Shown: piece after piece, positions 1-10,800 of the stretch
Numbering within the stretch: the first letter of the stretch is position 1
How the letters are laid out: every line of letters starts with the position of its first letter
Source of the DNA: a virus
Length of the DNA stretch: 26,310 bases
Virus record (IMG/VR): IMGVR_UViG_3300010153_000092
Coordinates: 1-26,310 of that record
Reading direction: 5' to 3' (one strand)
Notes under the pieces: model-generated
Databases searched by the model: none
What the model was told of the DNA's origin: nothing
Seen by the model: the letters and a program-made list of their open reading frames with translations, nothing else
Translations under genes and position numbers: made by a program

Positions 1-2
1 TA

Positions 3-1115
3 AGGGATGAAAATGGTAAGGTATTGGAAAATGTAACAGACCTCGGGTTATTATATGGGGCTTATTACTTCCCAGCACCATTTTTGATTGCAACTTATCT
101 GATGTACTATGATAGTGAGATTAGTATTTCGAGGCGATTTTCTCAGGCTTATCAGAGGATACAGGTAGAGGTTGCCACCGCTGACGATAATTTGCTATCT
201 GCACTAAGCGGTCAACAAGTTTTTAAATTCCAGAAGGCATTATCATCTTATCCACAGAACGAGGTTACCTGGGATGGCTTACAGGTTACTTATTTTAATC
301 CTAAACAAGTTCAAAGCAGAATAGAATACTTGGATACCATCTTATTGAGAGATAAAGAAAGTTTCCTGCGCTGGCTTAAATTACAGGTAACAGTAACTGT
401 TGAACAGGCAGGCTACGGAAGCAACTCCACACTCCTGAATATTCCTGGATACAGAGCAGACTTGGTAACGAGGTTAGATGACCCGCCTTCTACTCATCCT
501 CGGGACTTCCTGCTGGCAACCCTGGATGGCTCTCTTCCTTCTTTGGTGGATGTTTTTGGGTCCCCCAATAATATATGGAACGCTCCTATTAGATCTTTCT
601 TCGCCACTTTTGAGAGGGTTCCTGCATACAGAGAGTGGTTTGATGCCGCTGTTAGGTCTGGACAATACCCCGCATTAGAAAATGATCTGCGCACGGGCAA
701 TTTATATGAATTTACTGCCACTCATGGCAAGCCCATGTTACAAAGTTCAAATTCAACTGCGGAAGACGGTGGTCGTATCGATAAAAAGTACTTTAATCTT
801 TCTGATATATTCCCCAATTATGCCTCCCAGTGGATGGACTTGATTACTCGTATATATTTTGTTTTTGCGGGCTATGAATACCAGACTACTTTAGATGTAA
901 CCACTACTGAAAATCCATCATATTATGAAACAAGTGAGGCATTTAGGGAAGTACATAACCTGATGACGAACTGGCTTGATGCCAAATTCACCCCCCCGGA
1001 TGTGCCCATCGATGATCGAAATTTAATAGAAGCTCCGGCAAATGCAATTGTGGTCTCTTCTTTGGCAAGGATGAGATCTGAAAGATCTCGTTTAGAGCAA
1101 CTACTTATAACATGA
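3..1115 (+). CDS. Partial phage structural-type protein, 5' end outside window
   Basis: This reading frame is open from base 3 to a TGA at 1113-1115, with no stop back to the window edge. The first possible start inside the window is a TTG at 24, but no Shine-Dalgarno precedes it and the codons before it (Arg-Asp-Glu-Asn-Gly-Lys-Val) read as ordinary coding sequence, so I take this as the C-terminal ~371 residues of a longer protein. The product is soluble-looking and rich in aromatic residues, with a mixed helical and beta appearance; it has no signal peptide or convincing membrane segment (the hydrophobic LLYGAYYFPAPFLIATY stretch near the left edge is interrupted by prolines). I do not recognise the family. 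Its stop overlaps the gp25-like start in an ATGA, so it is translationally coupled to the baseplate genes and probably encodes a tail or baseplate-associated component. That role rests on context only. Confidence 0.8.
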   Translation, partial: RDENGKVLENVTDLGLLYGAYYFPAPFLIATYLMYYDSEISISRRFSQAYQRIQVEVATADDNLLSALSGQQVFKFQKALSSYPQNEVTWDGLQVTYFNPKQVQSRIEYLDTILLRDKESFLRWLKLQVTVTVEQAGYGSNSTLLNIPGYRADLVTRLDDPPSTHPRDFLLATLDGSLPSLVDVFGSPNNIWNAPIRSFFATFERVPAYREWFDAAVRSGQYPALENDLRTGNLYEFTATHGKPMLQSSNSTAEDGGRIDKKYFNLSDIFPNYASQWMDLITRIYFVFAGYEYQTTLDVTTTENPSYYETSEAFREVHNLMTNWLDAKFTPPDVPIDDRNLIEAPANAIVVSSLARMRSERSRLEQLLIT

Positions 1116-1516
1116 GTAAACGACAGGGAATATCTCCAGCAGTACCACTTGTATATGACAGGACGGACGGTCCTTATCGTCTAAATAAAACTCTCTTGGA
1201 GGCTATAAAGCAAAACTTCAAGAATCTTATTCTGACTTCCCCAGGGGAACGAGTCATGCTTCCTGACTTTGGTGTAGGATTGAATAATTATTTATTTGAG
1301 AATATGGACGGTGATGTTTTCGACGCCTTGGTTGCTAGGATAAAAGAGCAAACAAGTTTTTATATCCCCTCGATAAATTTAGAGACCATAGATTTTTTGA
1401 CGAGCGATGAAGTTACTACTATGGCATTTAACGAAGTGCAGGTTGTTATCAAATATAATATCCTTCCTTTAGATGCTCAGGACCAACTAATAATAACTTC
1501 GGTAATGACTACTTAA
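1112..1516 (+). CDS. gp25-like baseplate wedge protein
   Basis: This 134-residue protein has the size (T4 gp25 is 132 aa) and hallmark motif of the gp25/P2-W/TssE family. Residues 38-57 read as an N-L-I-L-T-S-P-G-E-R-V-M-L-P-D-F-G-V-G-L block, the conserved PGER...P.FG.GL signature. In contractile tails this protein sits in the baseplate wedge next to the gp6/J protein and helps couple baseplate rearrangement to the first sheath ring. The start is the ATG of an ATGA overlap with the upstream gene. The next gene, gp6/J-like, begins 23 bases downstream, which is the classic W-J neighbour order and supports the call. It is full length and nothing looks broken. Family assignment is from recognised motif and context; I ran no search. 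Confidence 0.93.
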   Translation: MSKRQGISPAVPLVYDRTDGPYRLNKTLLEAIKQNFKNLILTSPGERVMLPDFGVGLNNYLFENMDGDVFDALVARIKEQTSFYIPSINLETIDFLTSDEVTTMAFNEVQVVIKYNILPLDAQDQLIITSVMTT

Positions 1517-1539
1517 AAAACAAGGCGAGACTTTAAAAA

Positions 1540-3333
1540 ATGGCAAAAAGACCCATAAATTATACGAGCAGAGAGTTTAACTCAATAAAAGAGGATTTGG
1601 TTAACTATGCTCAACGCTATTATCCCACTACTTTCAAGGACTTTAGTGAGGCTTCTTTTGGGTCTCTTATGTTGGATATGGTTGCCTATGTCGGCGACCA
1701 ATTGTCTTTTTATACAGATTTTCAGACAAACGAAGGTTTTCTCGACAGTGCTATCCAGTACGACAGTATCAACAGGCTTTCGAATATTCTAGGATATAAA
1801 ACCCAGGGCGCTGCCCAATCAACAGGACAAGTAGCATTTTATATAATTGCACCCGCAGACCCCAATAGCCGAGGACCCGATTTAGATTATTTTCCTATAT
1901 TACAGAACGGAACAATACTCTCTTCAGATAATAACTCGGTATTTACCTTGATTGAAGATGTGGACTTCACAGACCCCTCTAATCAGATTACCGTTGCCCG
2001 AACTGATGTATCTACTGGTAACCCTACCTTTTTTGCTGTTCGGGCCTATGGGCAAGTAATATCGGGACAGAGGTATACCGAGACTATCACAATTGGAGAC
2101 TATGTTCGTTTTAATAGACAAAAACTTTCAAAAGAAAATATTACTGAAGTCCTCTCGGTAACAGATAGTCAGGGTAATGAATATTATCAGGTAGATTTTT
2201 TGACCCAAGATGTCATTATACAAGAGTTTAAAAACACTTCTAGCGATAGAATTGCTGCACCCTATGTTATGAAAATTAAACCTGTTCCTCGAAGGTTTGT
2301 AACAGAGCATACCTCCCAGGGGGAAACATTTATTCAGTTTGGGTATGGATCGGCTAATAACTTAACTGGGGATGTGGTTGCTGATCCTGCTGATGTAGTT
2401 CTTAATACTACGGGTCGTCAATATGTGTCTGATTTGACTTTTGATCCTACTAATCTTATTCAAAGTGATAAATTTGGGGTAGTTCCTACCGATACCGTTC
2501 TGACAGTTAGTTATACCGCTAATAACACGGACGATGTAAACCTAGCTGTAGATTCTTTGAACAATGTAATAGCCCCTCAGTTGTCATTCAAAAACCAAGC
2601 ACTCTTAGATCCAGCTTTGGTTTCTTCTGTAATCGCTTCAGTAGAGGTAGAGAATGAAGAGCCAATTTTGGGTGATACCTCAATTTTGACAGGGGAAGAA
2701 ATTAGGCAAAGAGCCTATGGAACCTTTGCCTCTCAGAATCGTGCGGTAACCAGGACTGATTATATTAATCTTATTTATAGAATGCCTTCTAAGTTTGGAA
2801 AGGTTAAGAGAGCAAATGTTGTTCGAGATGTAGATTCCCTAAAGCGCAATCTAAATGTGTATCTGTTGTCGGAGAATTCAGTAGGAAATCTTACCCCACC
2901 CAACCAAACAATACGAGAAAATACTAGAATTTGGCTAAACAAATATCGAATGATCAATGATACTATAGATGTTCTTGATGCCCGAGTGGTTAATATTGGC
3001 ATTAGGTTTAAAGTCCTTCCTGAGTTGGATATAAATCGCTATGAGTTATTGGAAACTTGCGTGCAAAAACTAAAAGATGAATATCTTAATATCAAATTCA
3101 ATGTAGGCGAGGCTGTATATATCTCCGAAATATACAAGCTACTTAATGATGTTCCTGGTGTCGTAGATACTATGGAAGTAGAACTGTTCAACAAAACTGG
3201 CGGTTTGTATAGTAATTACCGTTTTGATATAGATTCTAACTTATCGGATGACGGAAGATTCTTGATCCTCCCAGAAGACACTGCCGCTGAGGTGCTTTTT
3301 CCGGATACTGATATTGTAGGGGCGGTAACATAA
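1540..3333 (+). CDS. Baseplate wedge protein, gp6 / baseplate J-like
   Basis: This 597-residue protein is comparable to T4 gp6 (660 aa). The N-terminus (residues ~5-70) has the Y-T-S-R-E-F..I..DL opening followed by a D-F-S-E-A-S-F-G segment and a helix ending in a Y-V-G-D-Q-L-S-F-Y-T-D motif, which is typical of gp6-like wedge proteins of T4-type and marine myoviruses. Residues ~385-560 contain the baseplate-J-type core: RAVTRTDYINLIYRMP, then alternating beta strands and a G-E-A-V-Y-I-S-E-I-Y-K-L-L segment ending in DVPGVVD. In the virion gp6/J dimers form the ring joining the wedges. It follows the gp25-like gene by 23 bases and ends one base before the next start. A purine-rich AAGGCGAG lies upstream of the ATG, with a rather long spacer. 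The family call is strong; exact homologues were not searched. Confidence 0.9.
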   Translation: MAKRPINYTSREFNSIKEDLVNYAQRYYPTTFKDFSEASFGSLMLDMVAYVGDQLSFYTDFQTNEGFLDSAIQYDSINRLSNILGYKTQGAAQSTGQVAFYIIAPADPNSRGPDLDYFPILQNGTILSSDNNSVFTLIEDVDFTDPSNQITVARTDVSTGNPTFFAVRAYGQVISGQRYTETITIGDYVRFNRQKLSKENITEVLSVTDSQGNEYYQVDFLTQDVIIQEFKNTSSDRIAAPYVMKIKPVPRRFVTEHTSQGETFIQFGYGSANNLTGDVVADPADVVLNTTGRQYVSDLTFDPTNLIQSDKFGVVPTDTVLTVSYTANNTDDVNLAVDSLNNVIAPQLSFKNQALLDPALVSSVIASVEVENEEPILGDTSILTGEEIRQRAYGTFASQNRAVTRTDYINLIYRMPSKFGKVKRANVVRDVDSLKRNLNVYLLSENSVGNLTPPNQTIRENTRIWLNKYRMINDTIDVLDARVVNIGIRFKVLPELDINRYELLETCVQKLKDEYLNIKFNVGEAVYISEIYKLLNDVPGVVDTMEVELFNKTGGLYSNYRFDIDSNLSDDGRFLILPEDTAAEVLFPDTDIVGAVT

Positions 3334-3334
3334 G

Positions 3335-4849
3335 ATGGGTATAAAGAAATATTATGCTTCGGCAGACAATACAGTAACTAATGCATTTAAGGCTAATCTT
3401 CTTACTCGTGGCACCGGGTCTAATATGGGTGCTGCGGATATTTTAGAAACATTTGTAATACACGGTCAAACCTCTACCTCCTTATCAATACCTGCCTCAG
3501 AAGGGAATGCTAATGCGGCAGAACAATCAAGAGTGGTGATACAGTTTCCCACTTCCGATGTGGCTGCTGATATGTCTAGTGGGGTATTACCATCTGACTC
3601 TTCTAAAATAAAGTTCTATCTCAATTTGTACAATGCACCTCATGGAAGCACTGTGCCTTTAGATTATACCTTAGATGTTTATATGCTATCTGAAGCATGG
3701 ACTGAGGGTCGTGGCTTAGATATGGATAACTATACCGATCTAGGACAGTCAAACTGGGATAGGAGAGATTCTTCTAATACCTGGACGCAGGCAGGCGGCA
3801 CCTATCTAGCGGCAGGTGATACTAAAAAGACAGTAACTTTTGATACGGGACTGGAAAATGTTTTCCTAGATGTATCTACACAAGTTTATAAATGGCTAGA
3901 TAGCTCGGAAGCAAACAATGGCTTCCTTATCAAATTCCCTGATGCTGTAGTGTCGGGTAGCGATTCCTATTATACGAAAAAGTTCTTTTCTAGAACTAGT
4001 GAGTTTGAACTATACCGACCTACCTTAGAGGCTCGATGGGATTCTTCCCGCAAGGACAACAGAGCGAGTTTTTATATCAGTAGTAGTGTTGCTTCGGGAG
4101 CAGATAATCAAAATACTTTATTCATGTACAATTTTGTGCGAGGGCAACTCAAGAGTATTCCTAGCTTAGTAAACGATAGATTATCTGTAGACATTTATTC
4201 AGGATCGGCTGCTCCAACAGGAAATGCTTTACAAGTAGTAGTTGATACGGCAGGCACCGTAAGGACAACCATAACTGGTACTTTGCTTGTTGAAAACGGC
4301 GCTCAAGTCCCCGGAATTTATACTGCATCTTTTGCCAGTACCAGTTCATACGATACTATCTTTGATGTTTGGCATACTGGCTCTGGCGGATCCCGTGTGA
4401 ACTTTATATCCGGGTCTTATATTCCTAAAACAGTAAATACTGCTGATGGTATCCACGAAGAGGAGTATGTTACAACTCTTACTAATTTAGAAGACTCTTA
4501 TGATAAGGGTCAAAAGCCCACCTTAAGATTGTTCACTAGAAAAAAGAACTGGAGCCCTAATATTTATACGGTCGCCACATCTCAAGTGGTGCCCGAAATA
4601 ATTGAAGATGCTTATTATAGAATCTTTAGGGTTATAGATAATTTTGATGTCATCCCTTACGGTACCGGCAGTTCTAATAATAACTTTACTCGTTTATCTT
4701 ATGATGTTAGTGGAAATTATTTTGAACTAGATACCTCCTGTCTTGCCTCGGGTTATGCCTATGGAATTGGGTTTGCGTACTATTTACAGGGGGAATACCT
4801 AGAACAACCAGAAGTGTTCAAATTTAGAATTAAAGAAGAAGATAAATGA
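3335..4849 (+). CDS. Putative virion protein with DNRLRE-like beta domain
   Basis: This 504-residue protein has no membrane segments and is rich in Ser, Thr, Tyr and Asp. Residues 1 to ~240 resemble the DNRLRE/CBM-like beta-sandwich domain seen in extracellular and phage structural proteins: a strand-rich region, a W-T-E-G-R-G-L-D-M-D-N-Y-T-D segment, a C-D-V-S/T-type region (here LDVSTQVYKWLD), and a terminal F-F-S-R-T..F.LYRPTLEARW motif. Residues ~245-504 look like further beta-sandwich material, including a VPGIYTASFASTSSYDT segment. It lies one base after the gp6/J-like gene and overlaps the start of the giant 3,230-residue gene by ATGA, so it is translated as part of the baseplate block. 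Likely role: a baseplate-peripheral or glycan-contacting component. The virion assignment is inferred from context and the domain call is by eye. Confidence 0.75.
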   Translation: MGIKKYYASADNTVTNAFKANLLTRGTGSNMGAADILETFVIHGQTSTSLSIPASEGNANAAEQSRVVIQFPTSDVAADMSSGVLPSDSSKIKFYLNLYNAPHGSTVPLDYTLDVYMLSEAWTEGRGLDMDNYTDLGQSNWDRRDSSNTWTQAGGTYLAAGDTKKTVTFDTGLENVFLDVSTQVYKWLDSSEANNGFLIKFPDAVVSGSDSYYTKKFFSRTSEFELYRPTLEARWDSSRKDNRASFYISSSVASGADNQNTLFMYNFVRGQLKSIPSLVNDRLSVDIYSGSAAPTGNALQVVVDTAGTVRTTITGTLLVENGAQVPGIYTASFASTSSYDTIFDVWHTGSGGSRVNFISGSYIPKTVNTADGIHEEEYVTTLTNLEDSYDKGQKPTLRLFTRKKNWSPNIYTVATSQVVPEIIEDAYYRIFRVIDNFDVIPYGTGSSNNNFTRLSYDVSGNYFELDTSCLASGYAYGIGFAYYLQGEYLEQPEVFKFRIKEEDK

Positions 4850-7800
4850 GCGTAAAAAAGTTATTTCAAAAAAATAAGCAGGCAGTAACTGTTGGGAAGT
4901 ACCTTAAGGCTTCATCACCTGATGGTTTAGGCGACGGTATAGAATCTCAGGCTCATTTATCCTCCTCTCTGGAAAGACAACGGTACTTTCTTCCTTCTAT
5001 AAATTATGGTGACCCCAAAAACTTTGTAAAGTTTGGGTCTGCTGAGCAATATTACAAAAATGCTTTTGAGTACATTGCAAATTATTTTCCTTACGATGGG
5101 TCTGTTTTAGAGAGAACAAGCTTTTACAATGATATCAATCCTTTAGAAAAGTTTATTCTAGAAGATGTATATCCTAGATCTACTGGGTATGTGACTATCG
5201 GTGCGGATTATGGAACTGTAGCCTCTGATGCTTCAGGGTACTATTCCTCTTCGGCAGAATACATTCAAATAAAGGGCGGTCCACACTCAGGGTCAATTTA
5301 TAATGAAGATAAAAACAGAACCTCTAACTTGGAGTTTGGCGGAGAGTATGGAAATACTGTAGAATTCTTCTTTAAGAAAGAGGGGTTGACAGATGTCCTC
5401 ACCAGTTCGGATAGACAAGTTCTCTTTGATCTTTGGAACGGTGCTCCCACTACAGACTCTACATATGGTCGCCTGAGAATCGAAATAAGGCAAGGAAGCG
5501 AAGACAGCTTTTTTGTTACTCTCTTATCAGGAACAACCGGCTTTGACGCAGTGCGGGTACCTTCTGCCGGCGGATTGACCATCGCTGATGGAACTTTTAG
5601 GAATTATGCATTTGTATTTAATACCTCTGGTTCGTCTCCTACTATTGACTTTTTTGTAAATGGGTCCTGTGTAGAAACAGCTATTCCACCTGCTGCTTCC
5701 GCAGAAATAGGCTTGGTGACAGGCTCTATGATTGGTAATCTTGGTGCCCTACGGGCAGATATTGTTGGTTCGCCTGGCGTCGCCGAGGGGTATGGCAAGT
5801 TATCTGGATCCATAGATGAATTCCGCTTCTGGAAAACGAATAGAAATGACGAACAGGTTGGTCGATATTGGCTTAGTAGTGTTGGCGGCGGCTCTAATAA
5901 ATATGATGCCAATGTTGGGCTGGGCGTTTATCTTAAGTTCAATGAGGGTATAACGGGAACTTCTAGTATAGATGATGACTTTTTAGATTATTCTGGTCGG
6001 CTCTCTAATGGTATTTACACCGGATATAACCCCTTGTATAGTCGCAATACAGGCTCTGCTCTGGATTCCTTGAATTTGACCTCCGTTACAGAAGTTGCTT
6101 CGCCCATTGTGAGGACTCAAAATCCTTTATATACTACTAAAAAAGCGCAGTATCTTCTTTCTGGTAGTAACTATGATTATCAAAACGGTGCCCGTTTGAT
6201 GAATAATTTGCCTAATTGGATAATTGAGGCTGAAGAAGCGGGCGCAAATGAGATTGTTGATCTTACACAGATAATTTCAAGTTATTTTGATACTCTATAT
6301 AATCAATTGACGGTAATGAAAGGTCTAAAATATACGGACTATATTAGTGGTAGTGTTAGTGCCTCTATAAATCAGTTTCCCTATAATGACCGTTTGGTTG
6401 AGTCATTTGGTATTGAGGCACCAGAAATATTTGAGAATATTGGAACCCTGGCACAATTTTTACAGCGTGACGAACAAATAAATTTTGAACAGACTTTGGC
6501 TGATGTCAAGAACTCCATATATAAAAATATTTATAATAACTTAAGTTATATCCTCAAGGGCAAAGGAAACGAAAAAGCAATTAGAAACTTCATCCGTTGT
6601 TTGGGTGTAGGAGAGGATGTAATTGCTCTCAATACTTACCCTAGCAACTCAGATTTCCAACTGAAGAGTAATTATTTCTCGACATCCAGCCCTAAGAAAT
6701 TTGCCGACTTTACGGGGCTATTGAATCAGTCCGACGATGCTGCGACTGTATATCAGTATTATGATTCTACTAATGCTAATTCGGTGGGGTTTATAACAGG
6801 CTCTAGTGTAATAGAAGAGTTTGCTTTTTCGCTACAGTCAGAGTTTGTATTTCCCGATAAATCCAATTTTAGATCTTTATCATATGAGGTGCCCAAAATT
6901 CTGGAAGCTTCTCTTGTTGGGTTTCATACTCCCATGGACAGCAGCCAGACTTCTACAGACTTAACTTGGGCTGCTCCCGCCGATGATTATGGACTCCAAG
7001 TCTATGCGGTCAGGAGTCCCGGCGAGTATGCGAAGGTATATTCTCCTTTATATCAGGTCCGGGATGCCTACTTCGTCGTTAAAAATAGTGCCGGCGCAAC
7101 TTTGTTGACCAGTTCTATTTTCAATGAAGTATACGACAATCAGAAGTGGAACCTTACCCTATCTCTCCGACCTAAAAAGTACCCCTTTGCCGACGGCATT
7201 AATGGTGCTTCTGTGGCTGGGGATGGCTATTATTTAGAACTGTATGGTGTCAATTATGATACCGGGATGAAACGCAATAGCTTCTTAGTAAGTGCAAGCA
7301 TGACCGCCCAAGACGGTGCGAATATTTTAGAAAGTAATAAAAGAATATATGTAGGTGCTCACAGAACAAATTATACTGGAAGCGTCCTTACGCAAACAGA
7401 TGTTCGAGCATCCAGTACCCGCTACTGGACGGACTATTTCCCCTCTGGAACATTAGACCTTCAGGCCAAAGAAGCAGATACTCACGGGCGTGTAAGACCA
7501 TATAGGAATGCATATTCGTTTCAGACTCAAAATCCGGGAGTTTATATCCCAAGAATTCAAACACTGGCAATGAACTGGGAGTTTACCGATATTACAGGTA
7601 GTAATGCTTCCGGTCGTTTTGGTGTTTCCGATTTGTCCTCCGGGTCCGTAGCTCCTGATTATGTAAGCAATTATCAGAATCCTATCTTTAGTAAAATTAA
7701 CCTGCGACAGCACACTGGTCGAGGGGATTTCTTCGTAGCCAATGCTACACCCGTGCGAAAAGAATATGTCTATACCGATAAACTGCAAATACCAGAATAT

Positions 7801-10800
7801 ATCGGCGGGGACTCCATGGTCACGGTAATGAACTCGGATGATCAGACTTTTGGGATATATTCTCGACCAGTTGATTTCTTTTTTGCAGTTGAGAAAAGCA
7901 TGTACCGCAGCATCTCCAGTCAGATGCTTAAGTTATTTGCTTCTATTGAAGATTTCAATAACTTAATCGGCGAACCGGTTAACAAATACCGGCTCAACTA
8001 TAAAAGAATGGAAAAGGTAAGGGAGATATTCTTTAGAAAAGTCCGGAACGATATTCCCGATCTTGAAAAATATATTGATTATTATAAGTGGCTCGATACT
8101 TCAATGAGCGAAATGATAGAACAACTATTTCCAGAATCCGCACGGTTTGCAGATTCTGTCCGGAAAATAGTAGAGAACCATGTTTTAGAAAGACCCAAGA
8201 TACAACATCGGGCATCAATCCTCCGAGGAAGACGGTCATGGCCTCCCCCCGGCATCACTGGTGGACCTAGCACTTCAATATGTTATGATGCGCCAGGATG
8301 GAAGTTCAACCATGCCCCTTTATCTAATGAGCAGAATGAGAACTGTTTTTGGTGGAAAACTCGTGCCCTTCGAGATAATCCTATTTTTGATACTCCTGTG
8401 GGAATCTTGCCTACTCGAAATGCTGTTCTAAATGCTCTTCAAAAAGAACAATCCCGTAATGTTGTGGTGTGTTTGACTGCGGAGCCTCGCTTCCCTTATT
8501 ATGGCGGAATCAATCAGACCTGGAACAAAAAGCGCAATATGCGCAATATTACTTTTAGTCGATTCGAGCCATTGGAGGATTGTACAGACGACACCGAACC
8601 CAACAAGAAGAAGAAAATTTCTTTTAGGGTTGAATTGGGGTCTGGTCTTTATAAGGGGGATAATCTCTCTCCTTTTACTGCTATAAGTTCTAGCGTCGTT
8701 TCTGGGTACAATGCCGGGCTGATAGCTTCGGGTCTGTCGGGAATATCTATTACTAATTTACATGAAGATAGTATTCTTCCTTTCCGTCATAGCGTGCCAT
8801 TACAGGGTCCCTTCACTAAGCGACATGTTGGTGGTCTCCAAGCAAGGCACAACGCACCATTTAGAACGGTAGATCGAGCCGAAGAATACACTTTAGAAAT
8901 TGCTAGCGGTACTGGGTCAATTACCACGCTGACCGTCCAAACTGTCCCTAAAGGTAAATACCTAAGAGGTGCGGGTTCTAAATCCCCTCTTAATATTGAA
9001 AACATAAAGACAGTTATATCCGATCACACAACGGGCGATGGCGTTCGTTTGGTGGGCAACTATTCAAAATATTATGAAGTTGTCCAGGGTAATGACAGAT
9101 CAGCTACAAACATGGACTTTGTTTTTAATCCTACTTTTTATGCTTATAGTGCCCCCACGGCTTTCTTGACCCCCCCAAGCCGCCGTGCGCTGGGCTTGAC
9201 TGGTTCTGCTGGTTACCCGGCTCCCCGTCAACGATCAGGTGTTCGAACCAACGAAACCATTTTTGTAGACTTGTTTTCAGCCCCAGGGTCTAAACAAGAT
9301 TCAAAACAATTGTTTAGGGATGTTAATTCGGATACAATGTCTCCAAATAATGCTCTCCCATTTCGTAACGAAGCAGTCCGCCGCCCTGGAAACTTATCAC
9401 ATCGCCAGCTTGGTATCCCTTTGGGTGCAGGCGCTGGTTTGGCTGGGTATCTTCGCCTTCACACAGGTTGGGGAGGCTTTCAGGCAGATATAGCTCCTGA
9501 GCTAAACGATGCATATGCTGATCCATTTATCGGGGTAAACGCACTCCAGTACTTCAACGGCGGGGGCATACCTATGGTTGCTGCTTGGCCGGCTGCTGGT
9601 CCTCCTAATATCGATAATATTATGCTAGGAGGATACCCAGGGATTGGAGATGTTCGCCTGGCAGCATTACATAAGACACAAAGAAACACAACAAAGAGAA
9701 TAGAAATCAGCGGCAGTATTGTAGTTGCAGATATCATGAAAACGGGCTCTGTTCGTGATAATGCCTATGTGACTCGACCAATACCTTCTGCCGATAGGGC
9801 AGAATGGACTTCGTATATTTCAGGTGCTGCAACTATTGCGACCTATGGTGCTTATATTGCCAAAGGGGAAAGATACCCTGATGATATTACTTTTGCAAAC
9901 ATGCCCTTAAATGCATCTCCAACCTGGGCAAAATCAGTATTTTACAACACCAACATGAGCAAGCAGTTCTTGTGGGATAAAAATTATGATTTTGAAATAT
10001 GGAAACAACTAAGGAACTCCGATAAACCATCTGCAAAATACTACTGGCAACACAATACTTATGAATTGCTCCCAGAAGTGGTAGAAAGTAATGTTCCCGG
10101 TACAAATCGGGTACAGAGGGGTTTTGCCAACAGCACTCTTTCCCGAGAAGTTAAAGATATAGCCATCGACGAAAACACCTCAAAGTACTACTATTCAGTA
10201 TCATTGCGAGAAGCGCCTGTTACCTCTCGCTATAAGCCATTGGTTCATCAGATTCGCACCCCGCTTGGTAGCCCTTCTAAAACATCCGACGAAAAAATAA
10301 CTGTTAGTTTAGATTATAGTTACGGCAATGAATTGATGGCTTTTGCAAACCGCCGCCTTAACTTCGATCTAAAGGGTAACCTTAAGGCTTCTTATGGAAT
10401 AATCAAAAGACCTTATGAGATATTGAGAGAACAGAGAGTTCCAGGCACAGAACGAAGTGTGGCAGGATTAGATCTTATCGAGGTCTTTTCGTACCCTGAA
10501 ACAATTTACCCAAAAGAGGTTTACACATACCTTTCAGGTTCTCGATCCCGATTATCTTATTTGTGCGATTTCTGGAAAGAAGACATCGATGTAGCAAGTT
10601 TTCCTGTGGGCTCATTTACATCCTATAGTAATCTTCTATCCGAGACGAATCAGCTAACTTATGTGCCTCAGCGTGCTCGCCTAAAGCATCCTTTTGTAAC
10701 AAGCCAGGGTTCTACCGTACTCAATTCCGTTCAGACGCCTTATAACTCTCTCGACGCCAGTTATCCACTTGGTACTGGTAACGGTTCGGGTTCAATTTGG

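Noticed and set aside
478-678. 66-codon hydrophobic-looking plus-strand frame inside the first gene
   Set aside because: Out-of-frame reading of a clear coding region with no ribosome site. The hydrophobic look comes from frame-shifted T-rich codons.
991-998. Run of seven C, with a similar run near 9175, as a frameshift site or sequencing error
   Set aside because: The reading frame continues normally through both, with sensible protein on each side.
5604-5912. 102-codon minus-strand open frame
   Set aside because: It is antisense to the LamG-like domain, whose plus-strand reading is convincing.
7453-7788. 111-codon minus-strand open frame
   Set aside because: It is opposite the giant gene, with composition as expected from the reverse of a coding strand and no recognisable motif.
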